DNA from: an uncultured Lachnospiraceae bacterium
GTDB lineage: Bacteria; Bacillota; Clostridia; Lachnospirales; Lachnospiraceae
Direction of reading: 5' to 3'
Assembly (NCBI GenBank): GCA_945827765.1
Contig: CALZPS010000099.1
Span: 1-6,177 of the forward strand
DNA: 6,177 nt
The position numbers were made by a program, and so were the translations under genes. Below the pieces are notes generated by a model. It was given only the letters and a program-made list of their open reading frames with translations, made no database searches and was not told the DNA's origin. Of this stretch, positions 1 through 6,131 are shown one piece after another (the stretch's first letter is position 1; each line of letters begins with the position of its first letter).

Positions 1-44
1 CTGTGTGCCCGGATCCGGCTGCTGTGGCTCCTGTGTGCCCGGAT
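1..44. repeat. Two direct 14-bp repeats, 30-bp spacing, in the LCP tail
   Basis: The 14-mer ctgtgtgcccggat occurs at 1-14 and 31-44. The 30-bp spacing is a whole number of codons, so on the minus strand it encodes a repeated PGTQ module with a 10-residue period in the Pro/Gln-rich tail of the LCP protein. The right copy is followed by only loosely similar sequence. Because the first copy starts at the window's first base, more units may lie beyond the edge, and repeat length may be why the assembly stops here. Confidence 0.75.
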
Positions 45-1176
45 TTGTCTGCGGCGGTGTTGACTGATTCGAGCCGCCTCCTCTTGCTGCCTCCACCCGG
101 GAAGTAATCTCCGAGCTGATGGTTTGTACCTGAGCCGAAGGAGTATAATTTTCTGTTCCAAACAAAAATTGATGTACTCTGGATACATTGCTGGTAAGTG
201 AACCTGCAATTACGATGCTTCCATACCCGGACAACGTATCAGTTGACATCAGATCATTATACGGGAAACCAGTATTCTCTCCCAGCACATAATCCTTGTA
301 TCCGGTCGCGTAAGTCAACATCTCCGTCAATGTAAAACTGGTGGAAATTTTCGGAAACATTGTGTTAATCATCGCGTCCAATGTTTTCAGATCTGTCTGT
401 TTTACTTTCTCCACAACCTTTTCAATGACAAGCCGCTGACGCTTGGTTCTCGTGAAATCACCGCCTGCTGTGGAACGGATTCTGGCATACGTCGTAGCCT
501 GCAGTCCATTCATATGCACCATCCCGGCGCTTTCCACGAACGGACTCTCCCGACCTACCGCAATCGCTGTGCCAACCAAATGATAATTCAACGCCTTTAA
601 CTCTTCTTCCGTAATCTCGATATCGATGCCTCCCAGCATATCGATTCCGTCAGAAATTGCCGAGAAATCTACGGTGACATAGTCTTCAATATCAAGGTCT
701 AGATTCATATTCAGCATATTAATTGCCATTACCGGTCCGCCATAGCTATATGCCGCATTACATTTTGTATAAGTTCCGTTTGACAAATTGAGAAGAGTAT
801 CCCGATAAACCGAAACCATTCGGATTTCTTTTGTCTGATTATTTAAACTGGCAACAATGATACAGTCACTTAATGTTCCGGCACCTAAATTCTTCTCCCT
901 GCTGTCCACACCAAAAAGAGCAATATTGGTATAACCGTCTCCCAGATTCAGGCTTTCCCTGACCTCGTTGTTGATGACCAGATCTTCTGCCTTAATCTCA
1001 GTACGATCCATCTTTTCCAGCTTGGAATTGACATACCAATACGCAACGGCAACTGTGAGAATCAATATCAGTACTATCCCAATCATAATTTTGGACCAGA
1101 GTGGGAGTCTGGTAAACCAATTTTCTCTTTTTTTTCGTGCACGTCCATATCGTTTGTATCTTCGTTTTTCTGCCAT
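1..1176 (-). CDS. LytR-CpsA-Psr (LCP) family glycopolymer transferase, 3' end cut off by window edge
   Basis: This gene is open from an ATG at 1176 to base 1 with no stop (392 codons visible); the C-terminus is missing. LCP proteins are extracellular, membrane-anchored enzymes that move lipid-linked glycopolymers (teichoic acid, capsule) onto peptidoglycan. My translation shows a basic cytoplasmic N-terminus (residues 1-28, many K/R), one membrane helix (about 29-48), then the LCP domain (about 80-300). Family landmarks are GVDSR (89-93), SVYRDT (122-127, with the expected Arg-Asp), the K-N-A-Y-S-Y-G-G segment (138-147), DG..MLGGIDI (176-185) and the Arg-rich stretch YARIRST..GDFTRTKRQR (230-248), whose arginines bind the lipid pyrophosphate in known members. 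There is no room for the extra domain that Cps2A-type proteins carry between helix and LCP domain. From about residue 365 the protein becomes a Gly/Pro/Gln/Thr-rich tail. AGAGAGG directly follows the upstream stop, 11 nt before the ATG. As last visible gene of the locus it fits wall attachment of the polymer; the exact acceptor is inference. Confidence 0.95.
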   Translation of the reverse strand, partial: MAEKRRYKRYGRARKKRENWFTRLPLWSKIMIGIVLILILTVAVAYWYVNSKLEKMDRTEIKAEDLVINNEVRESLNLGDGYTNIALFGVDSREKNLGAGTLSDCIIVASLNNQTKEIRMVSVYRDTLLNLSNGTYTKCNAAYSYGGPVMAINMLNMNLDLDIEDYVTVDFSAISDGIDMLGGIDIEITEEELKALNYHLVGTAIAVGRESPFVESAGMVHMNGLQATTYARIRSTAGGDFTRTKRQRLVIEKVVEKVKQTDLKTLDAMINTMFPKISTSFTLTEMLTYATGYKDYVLGENTGFPYNDLMSTDTLSGYGSIVIAGSLTSNVSRVHQFLFGTENYTPSAQVQTISSEITSRVEAARGGGSNQSTPPQTNPGTQEPQQPDPGTQ

Positions 1177-1194
1177 GATCTTTTTATCCTCTCT

Positions 1195-2211
1195 TTAGAT
1201 TGTATTATCTTCATCCACTGTTGTATCCCAGAACGGAAGTTTCAAAAGTCCTGCGAGACTGCCAATCCCATAACTGCCGTGAAGCAGTAAAAAGATACCC
1301 GGCAGCAAAAGTTGAAACGGATGCTTTTCTTTTCCCTTGACCGCAAGTACAGACATTCCCAATGCTGCCAGTCCGTATGCCCCCCACAAAGTTTTTGCCG
1401 GCCACGTCTTCCCACAAATTGCCAAAATCGTACTTCCAATAACTGCCAACACGAAAGCCAACGGCACAAAATGATAAACCGACAAACATTTCGGGCAAAT
1501 TTTCAAAGTCAAAACTACCCAGTATCCGTTTCCGAATTTTTGTTTCATCATTTTTTTTAAGCTGCTTCTCGTGTACTGCCAGGAGCGAATCGACGGATCA
1601 TAGCAGAGCCGAAATCCACATTTCCTGATTCGGTAGTTCATCTCGTTATCTTCCGTGCGCACCAGACGTTCATCGTACTTTCCGGCTTTCTCGAAGACTT
1701 CCCTCCGATATGCGGGATGGAACATGGATTTTACATATTTCTTATTACTTTCCCGCCGAAACGAGGCGATCCCGCTGCCAAACATAGACGTTTCCGCCAG
1801 TAAAAGCAACCTCTGCCACGGAGTATCTTCCTCCGGAAGATTCGGACGTGGACCACCGGATACATCTTCTCCGCTCTCCAGACATTCCACATTTTTCCGC
1901 ACAAAATCCGACGGTATTCGGGCATGTGCATCAATACGCAGAATCACGTCCCCCTGAAACAGCTTAAGCGCCACATTCCATCCTGCGGGAAGTGTACGCT
2001 TTCCGTTTTTTTCCACTGTCACGCGGATGTACTGATGATTTTCCTCTGCAAATTTCTGCATTACCTGCATGGTTGTATCTTCGGAACGACTGTCTATCAA
2101 GAGGATTTCCATCTGTCCTGCCGGATAATCCTGTTTTTTGATGTCTTCCAACAGACGTGGCAGCGTCTTCTCTTCATTATATGCGATTACACAAACTGTA
2201 ACTGTCATCAT
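1195..2211 (-). CDS. ExoA-like family-2 glycosyltransferase with C-terminal membrane segments
   Basis: This 338-residue protein has a GT-A fold glycosyltransferase domain at the N-terminus and a hydrophobic C-terminus. It resembles succinoglycan-type ExoA enzymes, which add a sugar to a lipid-linked repeat unit on the cytoplasmic membrane face. Visible motifs are the opening VTVCVIAYNEEKTL (4-17), a D-x-R-S-x-D nucleotide-binding segment (IDSRSED, 39-45), the metal-binding IDAHARI (93-99, DAH in place of DXD), GGPRPN (119-124), HPAYRREVFEKAGKYDE (165-181), and TEDNEMNYR (186-194) with the likely catalytic acidic pair. QYTRSS (212-217) sits where processive relatives carry QxxRW, so processive synthesis is not expected. 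Three membrane segments are likely at about 246-266, 274-291 and 298-321. Two ATGs lie side by side (2211 and 2208); AGG at 2216-2218 is 7 nt from the second and 4 nt from the first, which favours 2208 as start. It begins 16 nt after the phosphoglycosyl transferase stop and ends 18 nt before the LCP start, so translation is probably linked. Donor and acceptor sugars cannot be read from sequence. Confidence 0.93.
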   Translation of the reverse strand: MMTVTVCVIAYNEEKTLPRLLEDIKKQDYPAGQMEILLIDSRSEDTTMQVMQKFAEENHQYIRVTVEKNGKRTLPAGWNVALKLFQGDVILRIDAHARIPSDFVRKNVECLESGEDVSGGPRPNLPEEDTPWQRLLLLAETSMFGSGIASFRRESNKKYVKSMFHPAYRREVFEKAGKYDERLVRTEDNEMNYRIRKCGFRLCYDPSIRSWQYTRSSLKKMMKQKFGNGYWVVLTLKICPKCLSVYHFVPLAFVLAVIGSTILAICGKTWPAKTLWGAYGLAALGMSVLAVKGKEKHPFQLLLPGIFLLLHGSYGIGSLAGLLKLPFWDTTVDEDNTI

Positions 2212-2227
2212 CTTTCCTGAACCATCC

Positions 2228-2914
2228 TTACCTCAATACCGCCAGCACCGTCTTCAACATGGTAACGATATCTCGTCCAAAACTGTACTGTCTCAAATCT
2301 TCCAGATTATAGCTCATCTTTTCCGGCAGCACGACGTGAGTATAAGACCAGTCCACGTCCTTCGCATCCTTGAGCATTTCACCTTCATCTTTGTAATAAA
2401 TGCTGGCCCGTGAAGTAATACCCGCCGGCAAAAGTAATGTTGCACGCATCTCTTTTGTATAACTTTTCACATATTTCACAACCTCCGGCCGCGTACCTAC
2501 AAAAGACATTTCTCCGCGAAGCACATTGATAAGCTGCGGGAACTCGTCAATGCGGCAGTTACGGATGACTTTCCCCACCCGGGTCAATCTGGCATCTTCA
2601 CTGACTGTCACCTGACTGCCGAAACTTTCTGCGTTCTGCACCATAGTACGAAATTTCCAGATGTAAAACTTCTTTCCATACTGTGTAACACGAACCTGTT
2701 TGAAAATGACAGGTCCTTTTGAATCCAGTTTGATGGCAGCTGCAATCAACAACATCACCGGCAAAAGCACAAACAACAGAGAAGCCGCCAGTACCACATC
2801 CATCAATCGCTTGAATTTTAATTCCGTCTCATGTTTTTTCAGAATATCGTAATATTCTCTAACTTCATCATGCCGCATAAAATCCGGCATCTCGTCCCAT
2901 TCTCTTAACGTCAT
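2228..2914 (-). CDS. Monotopic phosphoglycosyl transferase (bacterial sugar transferase, WbaP/PglC superfamily)
   Basis: This enzyme transfers a sugar-1-phosphate from a nucleotide sugar to undecaprenyl phosphate, the first committed membrane step of the repeat unit. At 228 residues it is a short form: no WbaP-like multi-helix N-terminal domain, only a charged 33-residue leader. Family landmarks in order are KRLMDV (35-40), one hydrophobic segment with a helix-breaking Pro (about 40-61, LLPVML), typical of the re-entrant membrane helix; KLDSKGPVIFKQ.RVTQYGKKF (62-83); KFRTM (87-91); the catalytic Asp-Glu dyad in RIDEFPQ (D123, E124); LRGEMSFVGTRPEV (132-145); and LLPAGITSRASI (160-172). All expected catalytic residues are present. 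AAAGGA lies 8-9 nt upstream of the ATG. A 74-nt gap with a possible promoter separates it from the aminotransferase. The transferred sugar is unknown; the adjacent aminotransferase suggests an amino-deoxy sugar, but galactose or glucose remain possible. Confidence 0.95.
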   Translation of the reverse strand: MTLREWDEMPDFMRHDEVREYYDILKKHETELKFKRLMDVVLAASLLFVLLPVMLLIAAAIKLDSKGPVIFKQVRVTQYGKKFYIWKFRTMVQNAESFGSQVTVSEDARLTRVGKVIRNCRIDEFPQLINVLRGEMSFVGTRPEVVKYVKSYTKEMRATLLLPAGITSRASIYYKDEGEMLKDAKDVDWSYTHVVLPEKMSYNLEDLRQYSFGRDIVTMLKTVLAVLR

Positions 2915-2944
2915 ATTTTTGTTCCTTTCGTCCCTTTTTGACGG

Positions 2945-2953
2945 ATTATATCA
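2945..2953 (-). promoter_or_regulatory. Candidate internal promoter, extended -10 (TGATATAAT)
   Basis: On the minus strand these bases read TGATATAAT, a perfect extended -10 (TGn followed by TATAAT) in the only gap of the window above 50 nt. Transcription would start near 2938, about 24 nt ahead of the phosphoglycosyl transferase ATG, leaving room for its AAAGGA ribosome site. No good -35 box is visible: TTGCCG lies 23 nt upstream, too far, and the TGTTTT at 17 nt is a poor match. Extended -10 promoters can work with a weak -35. It would let the last three genes be transcribed separately from the upstream genes. Confidence 0.4.
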
Positions 2954-2988
2954 TTTACACGTGCCAGAAAACACGGCAAATGGCTATC

Positions 2989-4191
2989 TTACATCAGACA
3001 TTCCCTAAATGATTTCACCACATAAGCCACCTCTTCATCTGTCAGCTTTGTATGCAGCGGAAGGGTAATCTCATTTTCAAAAAGAGCATACGCATTCGGA
3101 TAATTCTCGATAGAAAATCCCATCTTCTTATATGCGCTCAGAAGCGGCAAAGGCTTATAATGCACATTCGTTGCCACCCCTTTTTGCGCCATCCGAGTGA
3201 TGATTTCGTTACACATCTCCCTGTTTTTTCCGGTCACACGTACAAGATAAAGATGTCCGCTGGACGAATAGTCCTTTCCGTAGTGGCAAAGTACCGTCAC
3301 AGGCAAATCGGCGAATGCATCATCGTACTGCCCGATAATCTGTCTTCTGCGAGCCAGAATCTGCGGATAACGCCTCAGCTGAACCAGACCTATTGAAGCC
3401 ATGATATCTGTCATGTTACATTTAAAATATGGGGCGACGATATCATATTCCCACGCTCCAAGCTGTGTCTTGGCAAGAGCATCTTTGGACTGCCCATGCA
3501 GAGACAGCAGCATATACTGCCTGTAAAGTTCTTCATCATCTACACCCTCTATCGGCCGCCATGTCACTGCACCACCCTCGGCTGTTGTCAGATTCTTGAC
3601 TGCATGAAATGAAAAGCTGGTAAAGTCAGCTGCATTCCCGCACATTACACCTTTCCGGCTTGCACCAAACGCATGGGCCGCATCTGCAAGCACTACGACT
3701 CTGCCTATTTTTTTCTGCAGCTCATTTGCCGGGCAAAACAGTTCTCTTTTTTTCTCGACAATTTCAAAAATAGTGTCGTAATCACACATCACCCCGGCCA
3801 GATCCACCGGTATAATGGCCTTCGTCCGTTCAGTGATCGCTGCTTCCAACTTCTCGTAATCCATCTCATAAGAATCTTTGGCTGTGTCTATAAGAATCAG
3901 ACGCGCCCCGACATGAGCAGCTACACTTGCCGATGCGGTGTAAGTATAAGCGGAAGTGATCACCTCGTCACCCTCGCCTATACCCAGCATACGAAGAGTC
4001 ATCTCCATACAGGCAGTCGCCGAATTTAAACAGACCACGCGGTTTGTGCCCATGAAAACCGCCAACTCTTTCTCAAACTGTTTTGTTTTTGGACCTGTCG
4101 TAATCCATCCGTTTCGCAGAGTGTCTGCGACTTCGGTAATTTCCTCCTCCGTGATATCCGGCGGAGAAAAAGAAATCTGCATCTTTTCCAT
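2989..4191 (-). CDS. DegT/DnrJ/EryC1/StrS family PLP-dependent sugar aminotransferase
   Basis: The protein has 400 residues, normal for the family. These enzymes transfer an amino group, usually from glutamate, to a keto group of a nucleotide-activated sugar, making 3- or 4-amino-deoxy sugars for surface glycans. The N-terminus has the family signature FSPPDITEEEI (8-18) and GWITTGPKTKQFE (28-40). NSATACMEM (56-64) and TSAYTYTASAS (79-89) shape the cofactor pocket. LADAAHAFGA (168-177) carries D170, expected to bind the PLP pyridine nitrogen, and SFHAVKNLTTAEGG (194-207) carries K199, the expected Schiff-base lysine. CNMTDIMASIGLVQL (258-272) and VHYKPL (343-348) are further family blocks. 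A charged segment (about 137-166) separates CDYD from the ADAAH motif. The first ATG (4191) has AGAGGAAG upstream, with a longish 13-nt gap after GAGG; relatives usually begin near Met4 (4182), so three extra residues are uncertain. It follows a glycosyltransferase by 43 nt. PglE/PseC-like activity is plausible; the exact product is not readable. Confidence 0.95.
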   Translation of the reverse strand: MEKMQISFSPPDITEEEITEVADTLRNGWITTGPKTKQFEKELAVFMGTNRVVCLNSATACMEMTLRMLGIGEGDEVITSAYTYTASASVAAHVGARLILIDTAKDSYEMDYEKLEAAITERTKAIIPVDLAGVMCDYDTIFEIVEKKRELFCPANELQKKIGRVVVLADAAHAFGASRKGVMCGNAADFTSFSFHAVKNLTTAEGGAVTWRPIEGVDDEELYRQYMLLSLHGQSKDALAKTQLGAWEYDIVAPYFKCNMTDIMASIGLVQLRRYPQILARRRQIIGQYDDAFADLPVTVLCHYGKDYSSSGHLYLVRVTGKNREMCNEIITRMAQKGVATNVHYKPLPLLSAYKKMGFSIENYPNAYALFENEITLPLHTKLTDEEVAYVVKSFRECLM

Positions 4192-4214
4192 TTTATTTTA
4201 TCTTCCTCTAGTTC

Positions 4215-4234
4215 AGTCACTGTTCGCAGTAACC
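4215..4234 (-). other. Small intergenic hairpin between glycosyltransferase and aminotransferase
   Basis: Immediately after the stop of the upstream glycosyltransferase, the minus-strand RNA reads GUUACUG-CGAA-CAGUGAC (4233-4216), a 7-bp stem with one wobble pair and a four-base loop; an outer G-U pair extends it to 8 bp. No run of U follows (next bases are GAACUAGAGG), so it is not an ordinary intrinsic terminator. It could protect or mark an mRNA end, slow ribosomes, or be chance. The ribosome site of the aminotransferase lies just outside the stem. Confidence 0.4.
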
Positions 4235-5197
4235 TTATCTTGCCATTTTCTCAAGCTTTCTATACTTTTCCCACGTTTCAAAGCGTACCTTTTTCTTATA
4301 TTCCAGCAGACCGCACTCTTTGATATCCTGCAAAAGTTTCCTCGCAAGCTCCTTTTGATTCTGTGGATGAAACTGAATCAAATCGGGAACGATAAAATCA
4401 ATCATCCACTCAAAATATTCCTTGCCCCACTTTTCCAAAAAACCCTTCTCTCTCCAGTACAGTGTACTGATGCGCAGATTATCTACATGCTGCTTCAGCT
4501 TTTTGTCCTTTTCGGCACCATACCTGAACATCGAAGAGCCGGGACGGAAACAGCGATAATGGTGAAGTTTATCATCAATGAACAGAATTCCCTTCTGCAC
4601 ATTTGGCATAACTGCCACCAAAAAAATCATATCCTCACCCAGACTGATTTTCTCTTCAAACCGAAAATGTTCTCTCTCCAGCAGTTCTCTGGAAAAAGCA
4701 TGATTCCACACGAACGGAGTGGCACTGCGCTCCTTAAACAGTGCCGCGGGCACAAATTCCGGATAATATGCCTTCTCACAATCCAGTTTCCACGGTACCC
4801 AATCTTCCGGTTCCGGCAGTTCCGGAAACGGTTTTGAGCCAAAAATAATGATATCTGCATAATTACTGATGTACGCTTCATAAATTCGCTCACACGCATT
4901 ATATTCCAGATAGTCATCGGAGTCCAAAAAGACAATGACATCTCCCGTTGCATAATCCAGACCGACATTTCGTGCAGACGAAATACCGCCGTTTTCTTTC
5001 TCCAGCAAAACAATACGGTCGTCCATCTCCATATACGGTTTTAATATCTCCACAGACCTGTCTGTAGTCCCGTCATTGACACACACAATCTCAATGTCAG
5101 AAAGTGTCTGTTTCACGACACTTGTCAGGCAGCGGCTCAAATAGGATTCCACATTATAAATCGGTATGATTACCGAGACCTTGGGATTTCTTTCCAT
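4235..5197 (-). CDS. Family-2 glycosyltransferase (GT-A fold)
   Basis: This complete 320-residue cytosolic or membrane-associated glycosyltransferase should add one sugar of the repeat unit from a nucleotide donor. The opening KVSVIIPIYNVESYLSRCL (6-24) is the classic GT2 start. NDGTTDRS (41-48) binds the nucleotide, NGGISSARNVGLDYATGD (69-86) follows, and LDSDD (91-95) is the DXD metal site. SLGEDMIFL (185-193) carries the likely catalytic Glu-Asp, and HHYR with a nearby SS (about 212-221) is a common feature of this subgroup. The remaining C-terminus is charged and without membrane helices. The ATG at 5197 has a perfect AGGAGG five bases upstream, which fixes the start. It begins 28 nt inside the end of the preceding glycosyltransferase, in the -1 frame, so translation is probably coupled. 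Sugar specificity and linkage cannot be inferred. Confidence 0.95.
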   Translation of the reverse strand: MERNPKVSVIIPIYNVESYLSRCLTSVVKQTLSDIEIVCVNDGTTDRSVEILKPYMEMDDRIVLLEKENGGISSARNVGLDYATGDVIVFLDSDDYLEYNACERIYEAYISNYADIIIFGSKPFPELPEPEDWVPWKLDCEKAYYPEFVPAALFKERSATPFVWNHAFSRELLEREHFRFEEKISLGEDMIFLVAVMPNVQKGILFIDDKLHHYRCFRPGSSMFRYGAEKDKKLKQHVDNLRISTLYWREKGFLEKWGKEYFEWMIDFIVPDLIQFHPQNQKELARKLLQDIKECGLLEYKKKVRFETWEKYRKLEKMAR

Positions 5198-6131
5198 AGC
5201 AGCCTCCTCAAAATTTTTTTACAGGCTAATTTGAATGTATAAACAACTCCATCATCCTTAACACTCTGGATTCCACCTTTGATTTTTCTCGGCACGAATG
5301 TAATCATGCGGCCAATCCGATAGGATAAGGACTGCTTGATCTCCATCAATTCTTTCGTGGAATATCCGGGCTGATTTAGCGCCTTTTCCGTATACCAGCC
5401 GACGGGGTCTTCCACAAGTGCCTTGACCGATTGCCACTTATACTCTTCAAAAAATGTACTGTCCATCGTTCCTGTCTTAAAATCCTCGCAAAATTCCCGT
5501 GAAATCTGTTCCACGAACAAATATCTGTATTTTGGCGACAGTCTGTCAAAATTCCACATGTATGCATCGTATTTTATGCGGTTGCAAACACATTCCAGCA
5601 TTCCTCTGTTAAATGGATTTGTCTCCAAAAAGCGCTTGATCTCCGCATATTCGTCACACACACAGAACACCTTGCTCTGTGAATTGATAGAAGAGCTCTC
5701 GTTATCCTGACGGTAATGCACAAAAGCCTCACGAAGAATCTGTACTCGTTTTGCAAGTGCCATCACTTTAAAATTGAATGACGTATCTTGAAAAGACGCT
5801 CCCGGTGTCTCCAAAAACCGGATGCCATTCTGGCGAATGAATTCTGTGCGGTAAATGGCAGACCAGATGCTTGGTTTTAAATTGAAAAATTCCACCATCT
5901 CCATCGGAGCGTCAAAATCCCATGCCGGACAAAATGTCCTTTTCTCTGTGCTTTTGGATGCAATCTCATACTTTTCATTTTGAGGTACGCCGGTTCCATA
6001 ATAAAACCAGAAACTGGATTTCACCATATCCAGCTCATTCTCATGGGCTGTACTGTACAGTTTTTCATACATTGTAAGTTCGGCAAAATCATCGGACTCC
6101 AAAATACCGATATATTCTCCCGACGCCATAT
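5170..6131 (-). CDS. Family-2 glycosyltransferase, N-terminal part missing at the right edge
   Basis: The visible 319-codon piece begins MASGEYIGILESDD. In GT2 enzymes this is the middle of the GT-A domain: ESDD (fragment residues 11-14) is the DXD metal site, normally about 85-95 residues from the true start. The opening VSVIIP-type strand and nucleotide-binding segment are therefore missing, and the ATG at 6129 is an internal Met. FQDTSFNFK (113-121) takes the place of the catalytic acidic motif, and VHYRQDNESSS (137-147) matches the HYR..SS feature of the neighbouring glycosyltransferase. The C-terminus SLSYRIGRMITFVPRKIKGG (267-286), then a Lys/Arg-rich end, is basic and may contact membrane. 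Genuine sequence ends at about 6131 where an adapter begins; the adapter provides a false in-frame TAA at 6139-6141. The 3' end overlaps the next gene by 28 nt. It is probably one of several repeat-unit glycosyltransferases; its sugar is unknown. Confidence 0.93.
5203..5208 (-). promoter_or_regulatory. Ribosome binding site AGGAGG inside the upstream gene
   Basis: Minus-strand AGGAGG with a 5-nt gap to the ATG at 5197. The same six bases are the two Arg codons (AGG AGG) of ILRRLL near the end of the upstream glycosyltransferase, so the stretch has two roles. It supports independent or coupled starting of the downstream gene. Confidence 0.8.

Noticed and set aside
968..1198. A 76-codon plus-strand frame near the LCP start
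   Set aside because: It is antisense to the LCP N-terminus and membrane helix; its hydrophobic character mirrors the opposite strand.
2955..2978. Inverted repeat around CACGTG in the 74-nt gap as a terminator or operator
   Set aside because: Only a 4-bp stem (CGTG/CACG) over a long loop, with no U-run; too weak to call.
4192..4234. Promoter for the aminotransferase in the 43-nt gap
   Set aside because: TAAAAT is present near the ATG but has no properly spaced -35 and would overlap the ribosome site region; read-through from upstream is simpler.
3956..4837. A 293-codon open frame on the plus strand
   Set aside because: It lies antisense across the start of the aminotransferase and most of a glycosyltransferase, both with clear family motifs. 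Its translation shows no recognisable domain and no good ribosome site, so it is a shadow frame.
4627..5013. A 128-codon minus-strand frame inside a glycosyltransferase gene
   Set aside because: It is an alternate frame of the gene at 4235-5197, without a start signal or family motifs.
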